Of a stretch of 47,897 nt of DNA, positions 7,188-15,795 are shown one piece after another (the first letter of the stretch is position 1; each line of letters begins with the position of its first letter). The notes beneath the pieces are model-generated. The model was not told the DNA's origin and did no database searches. It worked only from the letters and a program-made list of their open reading frames with translations. This DNA comes from Chitinophagaceae bacterium (GTDB lineage Bacteria > Bacteroidota > Bacteroidia > Chitinophagales > Chitinophagaceae). Position numbers and translations under genes: made by a program. The stretch lies in NCBI GenBank assembly GCA_947476485.1, contig CANJQU010000021.1:1-47897 (forward strand). Direction: 5' to 3'.

Positions 7188-7931
7188 ATGAATAAAAGCC
7201 CTTTCATTGTCACCCTCATCGCGCTGTGCCTTGTGTTGGGCGTTATAGCTTCGGCCCAACAGGGCAGATGGATAACAAAACAAAAAAAGATACACCGGCA
7301 TTTCAAGGTAACCGCGGGCGACACGCTTGTCCTATTCAACCAGTCGGGAAATATTGTCGTCAATACCTGGAATAAAAATGACCTGACCGTTGAGATCGCA
7401 GAAACCGGAACTGCTATGGACCCGAAACGCGCTCAAACCATACTGGACAATATCAGCACGACCGAAGACACGACCAATAAACGGCGCTTATCGTTCAGGA
7501 CATCTGTCAAAGCCCTGTACAACAGTGACAGCAAGATACATACCATCGCAAATCCGGAATATAACAACACTAATGTACAGGTTAAGTATGAGGCGGATGC
7601 AACCTATATTGTTTATGCACCTAAAAGCATTAATCTAATCATTGTTGACGGCGCTGGAACTACAACCATTGATGACCTGTCGGGGAACCTGGACCTTTCC
7701 GTAGCGCACGGCTGTTTTCGCATCAAAAACCTGTACGGAGAAAATAACCGGATACTTGCAGCACCATGTCATGGAGATTGCCACCTCGCTTCGATAAAGA
7801 ATGGGAGCCTGGTGTCGACTAACTGGGACGGGAAACTTTACATTGGAACACAGATCGATACGAACAAAGTGAAGATAACCGGCTGGGATTCGGTGATCGT
7901 GCAGAAAATGGGTACCGGCAAGTTACATTAG
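7188..7931 (+). CDS. Secreted adhesin-like protein (DUF4097-like), 247 aa
   Basis: A signal peptide ending in VIASAQQ is followed by VTAGDTLVLFNQSGNIVVNTW and later by NLIIVDGAGTTTIDDLSGNLDLS. These short alternating beta segments with G-x-I-x-V spacing resemble the putative adhesin/DUF4097 family, which folds into a right-handed beta-structure. The assignment rests on pattern only. The ATG at 7188 (ATGAATAAAAGC) corresponds to the start used by the gene after leader copy 1; an in-frame ATG at 7170 is possible. The next gene follows after 56 bp on the same strand. Confidence 0.75.
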   Translation: MNKSPFIVTLIALCLVLGVIASAQQGRWITKQKKIHRHFKVTAGDTLVLFNQSGNIVVNTWNKNDLTVEIAETGTAMDPKRAQTILDNISTTEDTTNKRRLSFRTSVKALYNSDSKIHTIANPEYNNTNVQVKYEADATYIVYAPKSINLIIVDGAGTTTIDDLSGNLDLSVAHGCFRIKNLYGENNRILAAPCHGDCHLASIKNGSLVSTNWDGKLYIGTQIDTNKVKITGWDSVIVQKMGTGKLH

Positions 7932-7987
7932 TGTATGCCTTTTTGATACTGGTATTATTTTCATATTTTTATGATGCTTTCAACAAT

Positions 7988-8860
7988 ATGAGAATAGCAA
8001 TTTTGCTTCTTACCTGTTTTTTCCTTTTTTCCTGCAAAGGGAAAAAAGCACCGGTCTATCCCTGGCAGGAAAAGCTGTCTTTGCAACAGAAAGGGCTAAA
8101 AGGCAGCGTAAAGAGTATCGTGGAATACCATTACCATATCGTTGATTCCTCCGGCGCATTTGAAAAAGAAATGGTGGAAAAAGAACAGGAGCTTTTTGAC
8201 TCGCAGGGCTACACGATAGAATCAAATACCACCAACTACTCTCCCGCAGACAGCTACCGATCGAAAAACCTATACAGTTATGACCGGAACCATAAGATCA
8301 TTGAGGAAAAATTATTCAACAGATTTAGCAAGACCCCACAGATAATCCGTTACTATTATGACGAAAAAGGCAATGATACCCTTGAAGTAGAACAATACCA
8401 GAACAGGAATTTTGGCGCCCGGACCGTCTGTATCTACGACGAAGATAACAGGCTGATAGAAAGGCGGCACTACCCTGTTGGCAAATATACAGACAGCAAC
8501 TACATACACCCTTATTTTACCCACTTCAATTACCGCAAGTATATTAATAAAATCGAGGCGACCACATTTTCTGCAGATGGTGAGTTGAAGAGCAAATGCC
8601 TGTATAAATACGACAGAGACGGAAATCTTGTGGAACAAAGCAGGTATGACGGAACGGAGAACCTGACCGACAGAACGGTCTTTACGCTTACCGGAAGTAA
8701 CAACGGCAGCATTACTTACGGACCGGACAGCACCATAATTTCAAAAGGCACGAACATAGAAGACAGCTTTGACCAATATGGTAACGCCCTGAAAATCTCT
8801 AAATTCATTAATAACAAACTGATACTATTGACCGTAAGGGAGATAGAATATTACAGGTAG
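7988..8860 (+). CDS. Lipoprotein with YD-type repeats, 290 aa
   Basis: A signal peptide with the lipobox LFSC (Cys16) precedes a mature protein with recurring tyrosine/aspartate-glycine units: YSYDRNHKIIEEKLF, YYDEKGNDTLEVEQY, IYDEDNRLIERRHY and YKYDRDGNLVEQSRY. These resemble RHS/YD repeats but are few and there is no RHS core or toxin domain, so this is a small YD-repeat-like lipoprotein rather than an RHS toxin. The ATG at 7988 gives the complete signal; an upstream GTG at 7931 is less likely. Probably in the same transcription unit as the preceding gene. Confidence 0.8.
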   Translation: MRIAILLLTCFFLFSCKGKKAPVYPWQEKLSLQQKGLKGSVKSIVEYHYHIVDSSGAFEKEMVEKEQELFDSQGYTIESNTTNYSPADSYRSKNLYSYDRNHKIIEEKLFNRFSKTPQIIRYYYDEKGNDTLEVEQYQNRNFGARTVCIYDEDNRLIERRHYPVGKYTDSNYIHPYFTHFNYRKYINKIEATTFSADGELKSKCLYKYDRDGNLVEQSRYDGTENLTDRTVFTLTGSNNGSITYGPDSTIISKGTNIEDSFDQYGNALKISKFINNKLILLTVREIEYYR

Positions 8861-8952
8861 AGCCCTTAGGCGAAAATGCTATACTACAACCTTTGTTATT
8901 AAACCTCGGAAAGATTACGAATCTTTGCGGCGCCGGACTGCAATGCTTATTC

Positions 8953-10581
8953 ATGAACAACACCTATTCTCTTAAAAATTCAACTATAGCCCTGTTCATA
9001 GGCATTATTTCGCTTGTCCTGTTCATGGAGAGCTCTGTGCCCTACTTTTATGCCGAACATAAGAACAGGGCGCAAAACAAGTTCCTTGGCCAGATCATTT
9101 ATACTCCAGACCAGGATATGTACTTTTCGTTCATCCGGCAAGCGCGGGACGGACATTTCGTGTTCAACAACCGGCTTACTTATATACCTAACAAGCCTGC
9201 TTTTGTGAATCTTCAGTTCTGGCTGGTCGGTTCCATACAAAGGATAACGGGAATTTCTGAGAACGGTATTTATTATGCGTGGCGCTACATGGGCATTTTG
9301 CTGCTAACCATTGGTATATTCCTTCTTGCGCGCATTGTCTTGCCCACTGCGCGACAAGTCTGGGCCTGCCTGATACTGCTCCTGTTCACCGGTGGTTTTG
9401 GTTTCCTTTTTGCCATACTCAACAGCGCACACCTCATAGGGCTCGAGGCCGCACACGAGGGCATACTGGATATGAAATTCGGTATGCTCCCCTTCCAGCA
9501 GGCCATGACCAATCCTAATTTCTCATTCCCGCACGGCCTGATACTTATCGCTTATGCACTTTTCCTGCTTGGCGAGCAGAAGAACAGCACAAAATACTAT
9601 GCATTCTCGGGACTGTTCTTTTGTATCATCGGCCTTGTTCGCCCATATGATATTCTTCCTCCTTTTGCCGTTTTCCCGGTTTACCTGCTCGTTACCAATG
9701 GTGGTTTTAAGTTCCAATTACGGTCTTTAGTCACAAAGTTGCTGCCCCTTTTCATGCTGGTGCCTGTACTGCTGTATAATTTCTGGCTGTTCAAGGTCAA
9801 CGATATTTTCAAATACTGGTCCTTACAAGGCCTCAATGCGAACAGCATCCCCTCGGTGCCGTGGCATTATGCCGCTTATGGTATCGTGGGTATACTGGCT
9901 ATAGTGCGGGTAGCGCAGGCAAAAACAAATCCACTCGGCAAGACGGACAAATTCCTCGTTACCTGGTTTTTACTAACCTTCACGCTAATCCAACTGGGAA
10001 AATACTTTCCGGTGATAGGCTGGAGCCCACAGATAGGCGTTTATCTCGCTGTGCCATTGGCATTGCTTGGCTGCGCTATAAAGTTCCGGCCCGACTATCC
10101 AAAGGTTCGTTTTTATAGTATTGTGTTGGTTGTGGCTGGCTGTGCCATCATCAGCAACGCCTTTATTGTGCTCTACTATTGTAAAAATTTTACAGACAAG
10201 GATAAGACCCCGATCTTTTACGCCAACCTGAATGAAACAGATGCCTTTGCGTGGCTGGATAAGCATACTACTGCAGGCACTGTAGTGCTTGCTATGCCCT
10301 CCACGTCATTGCGCATTGCAAAGTACACGAGCGACAATGTAGTAGCAGCCCACTACAGTGTTACCCCGCGCTACACCGAATCAGCCGCTATGGCTGCGGC
10401 ATTCTTTGCGGATTCGGTGCTCGGCAACCCACAAAAACCGGCACTCGAAAAGCTGAATATCGGCTACATATATGTAGGGCCCAGCGAAAAAATGACGAAC
10501 AGCGTGCGGGTGCTGGAAGATGGCTTACTGACGCAAGTATATAAGAATGACCTGGTGGCTATCTACAAAGTCAACAAGTAA
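8953..10581 (+). CDS. Polytopic membrane protein, GT-C glycosyltransferase-like, 542 aa
   Basis: About ten or more hydrophobic segments, starting near residue 10 (IALFIGIISLVLFM). A first extracytoplasmic loop with TPDQDMYFSFIRQARDGHF, having acidic residues close to the first membrane span, and a soluble C-terminal domain of about 130 residues fit the GT-C glycosyltransferase plan (lipid-linked sugar donor). No family-specific signature was found, so substrate and donor are unknown. The ATG at 8953 is chosen because the first membrane segment follows directly; the upstream TTG at 8893 would add an unlikely cysteine-containing stretch. Confidence 0.75.
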   Translation: MNNTYSLKNSTIALFIGIISLVLFMESSVPYFYAEHKNRAQNKFLGQIIYTPDQDMYFSFIRQARDGHFVFNNRLTYIPNKPAFVNLQFWLVGSIQRITGISENGIYYAWRYMGILLLTIGIFLLARIVLPTARQVWACLILLLFTGGFGFLFAILNSAHLIGLEAAHEGILDMKFGMLPFQQAMTNPNFSFPHGLILIAYALFLLGEQKNSTKYYAFSGLFFCIIGLVRPYDILPPFAVFPVYLLVTNGGFKFQLRSLVTKLLPLFMLVPVLLYNFWLFKVNDIFKYWSLQGLNANSIPSVPWHYAAYGIVGILAIVRVAQAKTNPLGKTDKFLVTWFLLTFTLIQLGKYFPVIGWSPQIGVYLAVPLALLGCAIKFRPDYPKVRFYSIVLVVAGCAIISNAFIVLYYCKNFTDKDKTPIFYANLNETDAFAWLDKHTTAGTVVLAMPSTSLRIAKYTSDNVVAAHYSVTPRYTESAAMAAAFFADSVLGNPQKPALEKLNIGYIYVGPSEKMTNSVRVLEDGLLTQVYKNDLVAIYKVNK

Positions 10582-10620
10582 CACGGCTACCATTTTTCAG
10601 GCTATCCGTTGGCTGTGTTT
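10581..10620. terminator. Possible bidirectional terminator
   Basis: Between convergent genes (stops at 10581 and 10631), ACACGGCTACC (10581-10591) can pair imperfectly with GTTGGCTGTGT (10608-10618), using several G-U pairs. The flanking T or A runs are short. Confidence 0.35.
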
Positions 10621-10630
10621 GAAAAATAAA

Positions 10631-11029
10631 TTAATACAGCGCGAAACCCCAGAAACCGGTAAATATCGCCAGGAGGATAGCCGCAAGACCCAGTACAAAG
10701 CCGGCTATTGCCAGTGAACTATTGCGATGGCGCCTGCCCATGCCCATAAGACCGAACAACACAGCCAAAAGCGCAAAGCCGCCCCAAAAGAACCCGGCAA
10801 CGCCACATGCCAATGCAAATATGCCCTGCCAGCCACGGTATGCTACACGCTGGTAAATAGGGTGTGATGCTTTCTGCGCTATCTCAGTTCCGACAGTTAC
10901 TCTGCTGTTACCGGTATTCGTTGTTATGGCAGCGACGGCATTTTTCTTTACAACAAAGCCAGCATGTGCCGAAGGCAAAACAGAAAACAGGAAAACAAAC
11001 GAAAGGAGGCAAAATAGCAGGTTTTTCAT
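10631..11029 (-). CDS. Small membrane protein, 132 aa, tandem paralogue 1
   Basis: A signal peptide ending SAHA is followed directly by GFVVKK. Two or three hydrophobic segments then follow: FALACGVAGFFWGG, LAVLFGLMGMG and LAIAGFVLGLAAILLAIF. The protein at 11103-11537 has the same plan: AHA, GFVVEK, LAILFGVLGMGRG and LAVTGFVLGVIELVL. The C-terminal two-helix part resembles DUF4190-type membrane domains. Function unknown. It lies 73 bp downstream of its paralogue on the same strand. Confidence 0.8.
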   Translation of the reverse strand: MKNLLFCLLSFVFLFSVLPSAHAGFVVKKNAVAAITTNTGNSRVTVGTEIAQKASHPIYQRVAYRGWQGIFALACGVAGFFWGGFALLAVLFGLMGMGRRHRNSSLAIAGFVLGLAAILLAIFTGFWGFALY

Positions 11030-11102
11030 AAATCGGTAAGTTTATGGAATCAAATATAGTAAATACGAGCAATAGTGTATATGTTGCCCTGAGGATGTTT
11101 TC

Positions 11103-11537
11103 CTACAAAAGGATCAGGGAAAGCACGGTTACCCCGGCAATCAGGTACAGCACCAATTCAATAACACCTAGCACAAAACCGGTTACGGCGAGGCCCTGCA
11201 CTTTGCAGCCCCTGCCCATGCCGAGCACACCAAAAAGTATGGCCAGCAAATTCACACCCGGCACAAGCAGACCAAGCAAGCCAAAGCCAATAGCGGCGAT
11301 GCCCACCCACTCGCTTGCCTTGGCGGTGCGGTAAGGATGTAAAAATGAAAGCGCTTTATTAACCTTTGCAGCAAAACCAGCAGCCTTTTCTTTATGCGTT
11401 ATTGTTTTAGCATTTGTAAGCATACGCTCAGCAACTACGGTGCTGGTTGTTTTCTCAACTACAAAACCCGCATGTGCGGCAGGAGCTGTAAATAACAGGC
11501 ACAAAACAGAAACAAGCGCGATTAGTTTATTCTTCAT
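11103..11537 (-). CDS. Small membrane protein, 144 aa, tandem paralogue 2
   Basis: Same architecture as the protein at 10631-11029: signal peptide ending PAAHA, then GFVVEK at the new N-terminus, a polar stretch of about 45 residues with several lysines, then three hydrophobic segments containing AIGFGLLGLLVPG, LAILFGVLGMGRG and LAVTGFVLGVIELVL. The shared motif between the last two helices is GMGR. The paralogues are diverged, mainly in the polar part. Probably one transcription unit, this gene first. Confidence 0.8.
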   Translation of the reverse strand: MKNKLIALVSVLCLLFTAPAAHAGFVVEKTTSTVVAERMLTNAKTITHKEKAAGFAAKVNKALSFLHPYRTAKASEWVGIAAIGFGLLGLLVPGVNLLAILFGVLGMGRGCKVQGLAVTGFVLGVIELVLYLIAGVTVLSLILL

Positions 11538-11680
11538 ACAACCATTATTGAGGCGGCAATAAAAATAAGTTATTTTACTTCACCTTGGTTATGTTTTGAA
11601 AAAATGCGCTGCAAAAAAGTTTTTTTATAACTTTAATAAACTAATAATTAATATCTAATCGTAAATAGGCTACTGTTCTT

Positions 11681-12106
11681 ATGAAAACCAACATCCTAAT
11701 TATTTTCTGCATTTTGCTTTCAGGCGTAGCGGAAGCCCAAAACATATCGCTGAGAAAAGACACGCTCTACTCAGACGACGAAAAATATGCCTTGTTCACA
11801 AAGTCGCCGGAGCAGCCATACAAGTATTCTGTTCTCGGTCTCGATGGGGCGCCGCTCCTGACCATACACAATGGGCGGATAGAGGTAGATGGGCGGCCGG
11901 GTTATATTATTACGTTCGAAAATGACAAAAGGCAGGGTATAATCGGCGCACTGCCGGGCTTCCCGCAATCGGTATTGGCAGAACTTGTAAAAAGCAGGCT
12001 TGTGGAGAAAGGTGAGTTTATTAATGTTGTAGCCAAAGCCGAATTCCTGAATAACCACCCACTGCCCGCAGGATATACCGATGTAGATCAACTGATAGAA
12101 TACTAA
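11681..12106 (+). CDS. Hypothetical exported protein, 141 aa
   Basis: A signal peptide (MKTNILIIFCILLSGVAEAQ) is followed by a beta-rich domain of about 120 residues with ISLRKDTLYSDDEKYALF near its start and no cysteine. I do not recognise the family. It is 30 bp upstream of the M23 peptidase gene on the same strand and may be co-transcribed with it. Confidence 0.75.
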   Translation: MKTNILIIFCILLSGVAEAQNISLRKDTLYSDDEKYALFTKSPEQPYKYSVLGLDGAPLLTIHNGRIEVDGRPGYIITFENDKRQGIIGALPGFPQSVLAELVKSRLVEKGEFINVVAKAEFLNNHPLPAGYTDVDQLIEY

Positions 12107-12136
12107 ATAAACCCTTCGTTTCTTTTAATTGAATTC

Positions 12137-13054
12137 ATGATCGTCTATTTAATACTGGCAGCTACACTATTATTTTCCCTATGGAGCCTTGTTATTTTAT
12201 GGAATACCCGTACCAAGCCACTTAGCGGTTGCTGGCTGAAACTATTGCTCGCGACCGGATCAGCCAGTGTGATGTATTTGTACGGCGCATGGGTCTTTCT
12301 ATCTGTGTACGGCAGGTATGTTTTTGCAGCTTGCTTCTTATTGCTCTTTATATTTTCATTGGTACACAAGAAATCAGCAACACAGGTTAACCGCATTCGA
12401 AACTCAAGCAATATTGTTAGTGGGCTTTTTGCTGTGGCATTTTGGCTATTGATAATCCTTTATTTTACCGGCACGGCAGGTAAACCCTATGGTGTAGCCG
12501 ACCTCGCGTTACCCTTCAAACGCGGTACTTACTTTGTATTCCAGGGCGGGGAGGGACTGCCAACTAATATTTTCCACTATGGCGGCCGGAGAACGCTGTA
12601 TGCTATGGATATTATTAAGCTGAATAGTGCAGGCAACCGGGCGAAGCACATTTTTTCAGACCGTCTTGAAGACTATGAAATTTTCAACGACACGATCTAC
12701 AGCCCATGCGCAGGTGTTATCGCCCGGACAGAAAGCACCAATCCAGACAATGTACCACCAGCCCGGAAACGCGGACCTACGAATCTGAACATGGTATTAA
12801 TAGAAACCAGTTCGGAATGGGTGTTCCTCGGGCACCTGAAACAGGGTGGCGTCTTCGTTAAAAAAGGAGCTATTGTTATCCCCGGCCAACCGCTGGGCCT
12901 GGCGGGCAATTCAGGTGCGAGCCTGGAACCGCATTTACATATACAGGCGCATGCAAAAACCAGCCGGGATGCGCCATGGTACCAGCAACCGCAATTGCTT
13001 ATGAAGTTTGATGGCAGGAGCTATCTTCTTTTTGAAGAGATACCGGTGCGGTAG
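12137..13054 (+). CDS. Membrane-anchored M23 (LytM-like) peptidase, 305 aa
   Basis: Three or four N-terminal membrane segments (about 1-22, 36-56, 61-76, 93-113) precede a periplasmic lysostaphin-type peptidase domain. The zinc-site motifs are present: HYGGRRTLYAMD (His147, Asp158), GHLK with His233, and HLH (266-268). An intact metal site implies an active endopeptidase, in this family usually cutting peptidoglycan cross-links. There is no LysM or SH3 domain. It may be translated from the same mRNA as the small exported protein upstream. Confidence 0.85.
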   Translation: MIVYLILAATLLFSLWSLVILWNTRTKPLSGCWLKLLLATGSASVMYLYGAWVFLSVYGRYVFAACFLLLFIFSLVHKKSATQVNRIRNSSNIVSGLFAVAFWLLIILYFTGTAGKPYGVADLALPFKRGTYFVFQGGEGLPTNIFHYGGRRTLYAMDIIKLNSAGNRAKHIFSDRLEDYEIFNDTIYSPCAGVIARTESTNPDNVPPARKRGPTNLNMVLIETSSEWVFLGHLKQGGVFVKKGAIVIPGQPLGLAGNSGASLEPHLHIQAHAKTSRDAPWYQQPQLLMKFDGRSYLLFEEIPVR

Positions 13055-13073
13055 TGCTCCAGCGACTTTACAA

Positions 13074-13081
13074 AAATGTTA
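13074..13081 (+). repeat. Target-site duplication, left
   Basis: AAATGTTA directly abuts the left terminal inverted repeat and is repeated at 13256-13263 directly after the right one. Confidence 0.8.
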
Positions 13082-13255
13082 GGGTGCATTTCAAATCTTC
13101 GCAGTAAATATCACATTCAACTCCTTTGGAGTTGGTACTTTTCGCACATTTTACCACCGGTTTCACCGGTGGCTATTCATATTGAAGCCCCTTGGGCTTC
13201 TTTCTTCAATAAACATTATCATTATTGCCTCTATGCGAAAATTTGAAATGCACCC
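13082..13255. mobile_element. MITE-like element, 174 bp, with internal palindromes
   Basis: Terminal inverted repeats of 22 bp (13082-13103 and 13234-13255; 21 of 22 positions match) start GGGTGCATTTCAAAT. They are flanked by the 8-bp direct repeat AAATGTTA on both sides, which is what a transposition leaves. Inside are three short palindromes: CAACTCC-TTT-GGAGTTG (13119-13135), CCACCGG-TTTCA-CCGGTGG (13154-13172) and GAAGCCC-CTT-GGGCTTC (13184-13200). There is no coding sequence, so it must have been moved by a transposase elsewhere. It sits in the intergenic region before the acyl-CoA dehydrogenase gene, outside its promoter-like sequence. Confidence 0.85.
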
Positions 13256-13263
13256 AAATGTTA
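13256..13263 (+). repeat. Target-site duplication, right
   Basis: AAATGTTA, identical to 13074-13081, directly after the right inverted repeat of the MITE-like element. Confidence 0.8.
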
Positions 13264-13278
13264 TCCCGCCATTTTAAA

Positions 13279-13313
13279 GAACTTTCGTAATTTACCATGA
13301 GAAAGTTCATTTG
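13279..13313 (+). promoter_or_regulatory. Inverted repeat overlapping a possible promoter of the acyl-CoA dehydrogenase gene
   Basis: GAACTTTC (13279-13286) and GAAAGTTC (13301-13308) form an 8-bp inverted repeat, 14 bp apart. TTTC (13283-13286) and TTCATTTG (13306-13313), 19 bp apart, resemble promoter boxes, so the palindrome covers both. This is the layout of an operator, but no regulator is known here. Confidence 0.4.
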
Positions 13314-13338
13314 ATCCACAACTTAATAAAAACACTCT

Positions 13339-15117
13339 ATGGAGGCACAGGCAGTAGCACAATCGATACAGGGCGGCGGTTTTTTGATACAACCCTCTGA
13401 ACCACAGAATACTTTTACACCGGAAGATTTTAACGAAGAGCAGCAGATGATCATACAGATGTGCTCAGAATTTCTTGAAAAAGATATACTGCCCAATATA
13501 GCCGACATGGATGCCCAGAAACCCGGCCTGATGCCATCTCTGCTGGAAAAAGCAGGTGAGTTGGGATTACTTGGGGCAGCTTTCCCTGAAAAATACGGCG
13601 GGCTTGGTAAGGACTTTGTAACGGCTACCTTAGTGAACGAATGCCTTGGCGGCGGCCACTCCTTTGCGGTGGCCATGGCGGCTCACAATGGTATCGGATC
13701 ACTGCCTATTTTATATTTCGGCACCGAGGAACAGAAACAGAAATTCATCCCGAAACTCGCTACCGGTGAAATGAAGGGCGCTTACGCGCTTACAGAGCCG
13801 GGCTCCGGCTCAGATGCGCTGGGCGCTAAGACAACCGCAACCCCCACTGCCGATGGCAAGAGTTATGCTTTGAATGGCCAGAAAATATGGATCACTAATG
13901 CAGGCTTTGCAGATGTATTTACTGTATTTGCTAAAATAGACGGCGATAAGTTCAGCGCCTTTATCGTAGAGCGCAATACTCCCGGCCTGACATTTGGCGA
14001 GGAAGAACATAAAATGGGCATCAAGGGCTCAAGCACCAGGCAGTTGTTCTTTGAGAACTGCATCATACCTAAAGAAAACCTGCTGGGCGAAATAGGCAAG
14101 GGCCACATCATAGCGTTCAACATCCTCAATATAGGCCGGCTGAAACTTTGTGCGGCAACATCGGGCGGAGCTAAGCTATCCGTTAAAGCATCAGTTATCT
14201 ATGCCAAAACACGCCAGCAATTCAAAGTGCCCATCTCAAGCTTTGGGGCGATCCAGCACAAGCTGGCGGAGATGGTGGTTCGTCTTTTTGCTGCAGAGAG
14301 TGCATTGTTCCGCACTGCACAGTGGATAGATGACAAAGAAAAAGAACTGGAAGCAGCAGGCAAGCAAGACGCATTGCTGGGCGCAGCCGAAGAATATGCA
14401 ATTGAGTGCGCTATGCTGAAAGTACTTGGATCTGAGGCGCTGGACTTTGTGGTGGATGAAGGCGTGCAGATATTTGGCGGCAATGGCTTCTCTGATGAAT
14501 ACAATATCTCCCGCGCATACCGCGACAGCCGTATTAACCGAATATTTGAAGGCACCAATGAGATCAATCGCCTGCTCACGGTAGATATGTACCTGAAGCG
14601 CGCAATGAAGGGCCGCATCAACATCATGGGCCCGGCAATGGCGGTGCAGAAGGAGCTGATGAGCATACCTGATTTCGATACGGATGATGCACCATTTGCA
14701 GCAGAGCAAAAAGTACTGGCCAACTTCAAGAAAGCCATCCTTATGTGTGCAGGCGGCGCAGCACAGAAGCTGATGATGCAACTGGAGCATGAGCAGGAAA
14801 TACTGATGAACCTGGCGGATATGCTGATAGACACGTTCCAGGCAGAGTGCGTATTGCTCCGCGCCATGAAGATGAAAGCCAGCGGCAACCCGAACGCAGA
14901 CCTTGCCGTAGACGTAGCCCGCACCTTCATCTATGATGCAGCAGACCGCATCAACAATGCAGGCAGGAACGCCATAAACGGTTTTGCAGAAGGCGATGAG
15001 CAACGTATGATGCTGATGGGTGTAAAGCGCTTTACCAAGTCAGATAGCTTTAATACCAAAGAGGCGAGAAGAAGGATAGCAGCGAAGGTGATTGAGACGG
15101 AGAAGTATTTCTTTTAA
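13339..15117 (+). CDS. Acyl-CoA dehydrogenase, 592 aa
   Basis: FAD-dependent oxidation of acyl-CoA to enoyl-CoA, the first step of beta-oxidation. The N-terminal helical domain is followed by the FAD/substrate motifs YALTEPGSGSDA and NGQKIWITNAGFADVFTVF, then the C-terminal helical domain with GVQIFGGNGFSDEY and the FEGTNEINR motif. An extra C-terminal helical domain of about 170 residues makes it longer than medium-chain enzymes (about 380) and similar to very-long-chain types. Chain-length preference cannot be read from sequence. No partner beta-oxidation gene is adjacent. Confidence 0.93.
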   Translation: MEAQAVAQSIQGGGFLIQPSEPQNTFTPEDFNEEQQMIIQMCSEFLEKDILPNIADMDAQKPGLMPSLLEKAGELGLLGAAFPEKYGGLGKDFVTATLVNECLGGGHSFAVAMAAHNGIGSLPILYFGTEEQKQKFIPKLATGEMKGAYALTEPGSGSDALGAKTTATPTADGKSYALNGQKIWITNAGFADVFTVFAKIDGDKFSAFIVERNTPGLTFGEEEHKMGIKGSSTRQLFFENCIIPKENLLGEIGKGHIIAFNILNIGRLKLCAATSGGAKLSVKASVIYAKTRQQFKVPISSFGAIQHKLAEMVVRLFAAESALFRTAQWIDDKEKELEAAGKQDALLGAAEEYAIECAMLKVLGSEALDFVVDEGVQIFGGNGFSDEYNISRAYRDSRINRIFEGTNEINRLLTVDMYLKRAMKGRINIMGPAMAVQKELMSIPDFDTDDAPFAAEQKVLANFKKAILMCAGGAAQKLMMQLEHEQEILMNLADMLIDTFQAECVLLRAMKMKASGNPNADLAVDVARTFIYDAADRINNAGRNAINGFAEGDEQRMMLMGVKRFTKSDSFNTKEARRRIAAKVIETEKYFF

Positions 15118-15189
15118 ACAAGAGCTGTTGCGATTATTGTCTAATTTTGATGTTGCACCGTGAATTCATTTTTTAATAAAATCTGTTCT

Positions 15190-15414
15190 ATGGGAAAGGA
15201 ATTGAAATACGTAGTTGATAAAAGTGGTAATAGGTCGTCTGTGCTAATATCGATTAGTACATGGGAAGATTTGAATGATAAGTACAATAAACTTTTAAAA
15301 AAGGTTAGCACTTTAACCGGTATTCAAAAAGGTCTTAAAGAAGTCAAAGAAGCAAGAAAAAGCGGAAAGAAACTCCAGACATTAAAAGACTTTTTGAATG
15401 AAAGTCACAGTTAG
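15190..15414 (+). CDS. Antitoxin-like protein of a RelE-type module, 74 aa
   Basis: A short protein with a beta-strand N-terminus (KELKYVVDKSGNRSSVLISISTWEDL) and a long basic helix ending in KTLKDFLNE-like TLKDFLNES, the form of antitoxins paired with RelE/YoeB-like toxins in Bacteroidota. It overlaps the toxin reading frame that starts at 15398 by 17 bp, the usual toxin-antitoxin arrangement. The ATG at 15190 is chosen over 15160, since MGKELKYVVDKSG fits the family start. The antitoxin is intact although the toxin frame is broken. Confidence 0.75.
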   Translation: MGKELKYVVDKSGNRSSVLISISTWEDLNDKYNKLLKKVSTLTGIQKGLKEVKEARKSGKKLQTLKDFLNESHS

Positions 15415-15758
15415 AATTACAAAGAATTTTAAGACGGAGGCAAAACCTCTTATGAAGAAATACCGTTCTCTTCCGCAGGATTTGGCTGAACTTGAAGAAC
15501 AGCTAATGAAAAATCCAATAACCGGTTGAGGTTGGTAAAAATGTATACAAAATAAGGCTTCGGATCAAAAGTAAAGGAAAAGGAAAAAGTGGTGGTGCAC
15601 GAGTGATAACGCTTCTTGAAAATTTTATCATTGCGGAATTGGATCATTCTGATAACGAAACAACCGTAAACCTGATATCTATATACGATAAGGGTGATAC
15701 CGATACTATTTCCGACAAAGAAATAAAAAGGCTGGTGGATATTTTCCGTACAAGCTAA
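15398..15758 (+). pseudogene. RelE-type toxin, frameshifted
   Basis: Frame 1 gives 43 residues from the ATG at 15398 (MKVTVRITKNFKTEAKPLMK, ending NPITG) and stops at TGA 15527-15529. The rest continues one frame over from 15525: VEVGKNVYKIRLRIKSKGKG, then GGARVIT and SIYDKGDTDTISDKEIK, to TAA 15756-15758. Joined, they make a toxin of the expected 120 residues, so the break fits loss of 2 bases (or gain of 1) near 15524-15526. Either a real inactivation or a sequencing error; reads would decide. Confidence 0.8.
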
Positions 15759-15795
15759 ACTACGGTCATTTTCAAATCTTCACTTTTCAAACAAA

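Noticed and set aside
14199-15003. Two long minus-strand frames opposite the acyl-CoA dehydrogenase gene
   Set aside because: Both overlap each other and the conserved coding sequence; no domain.
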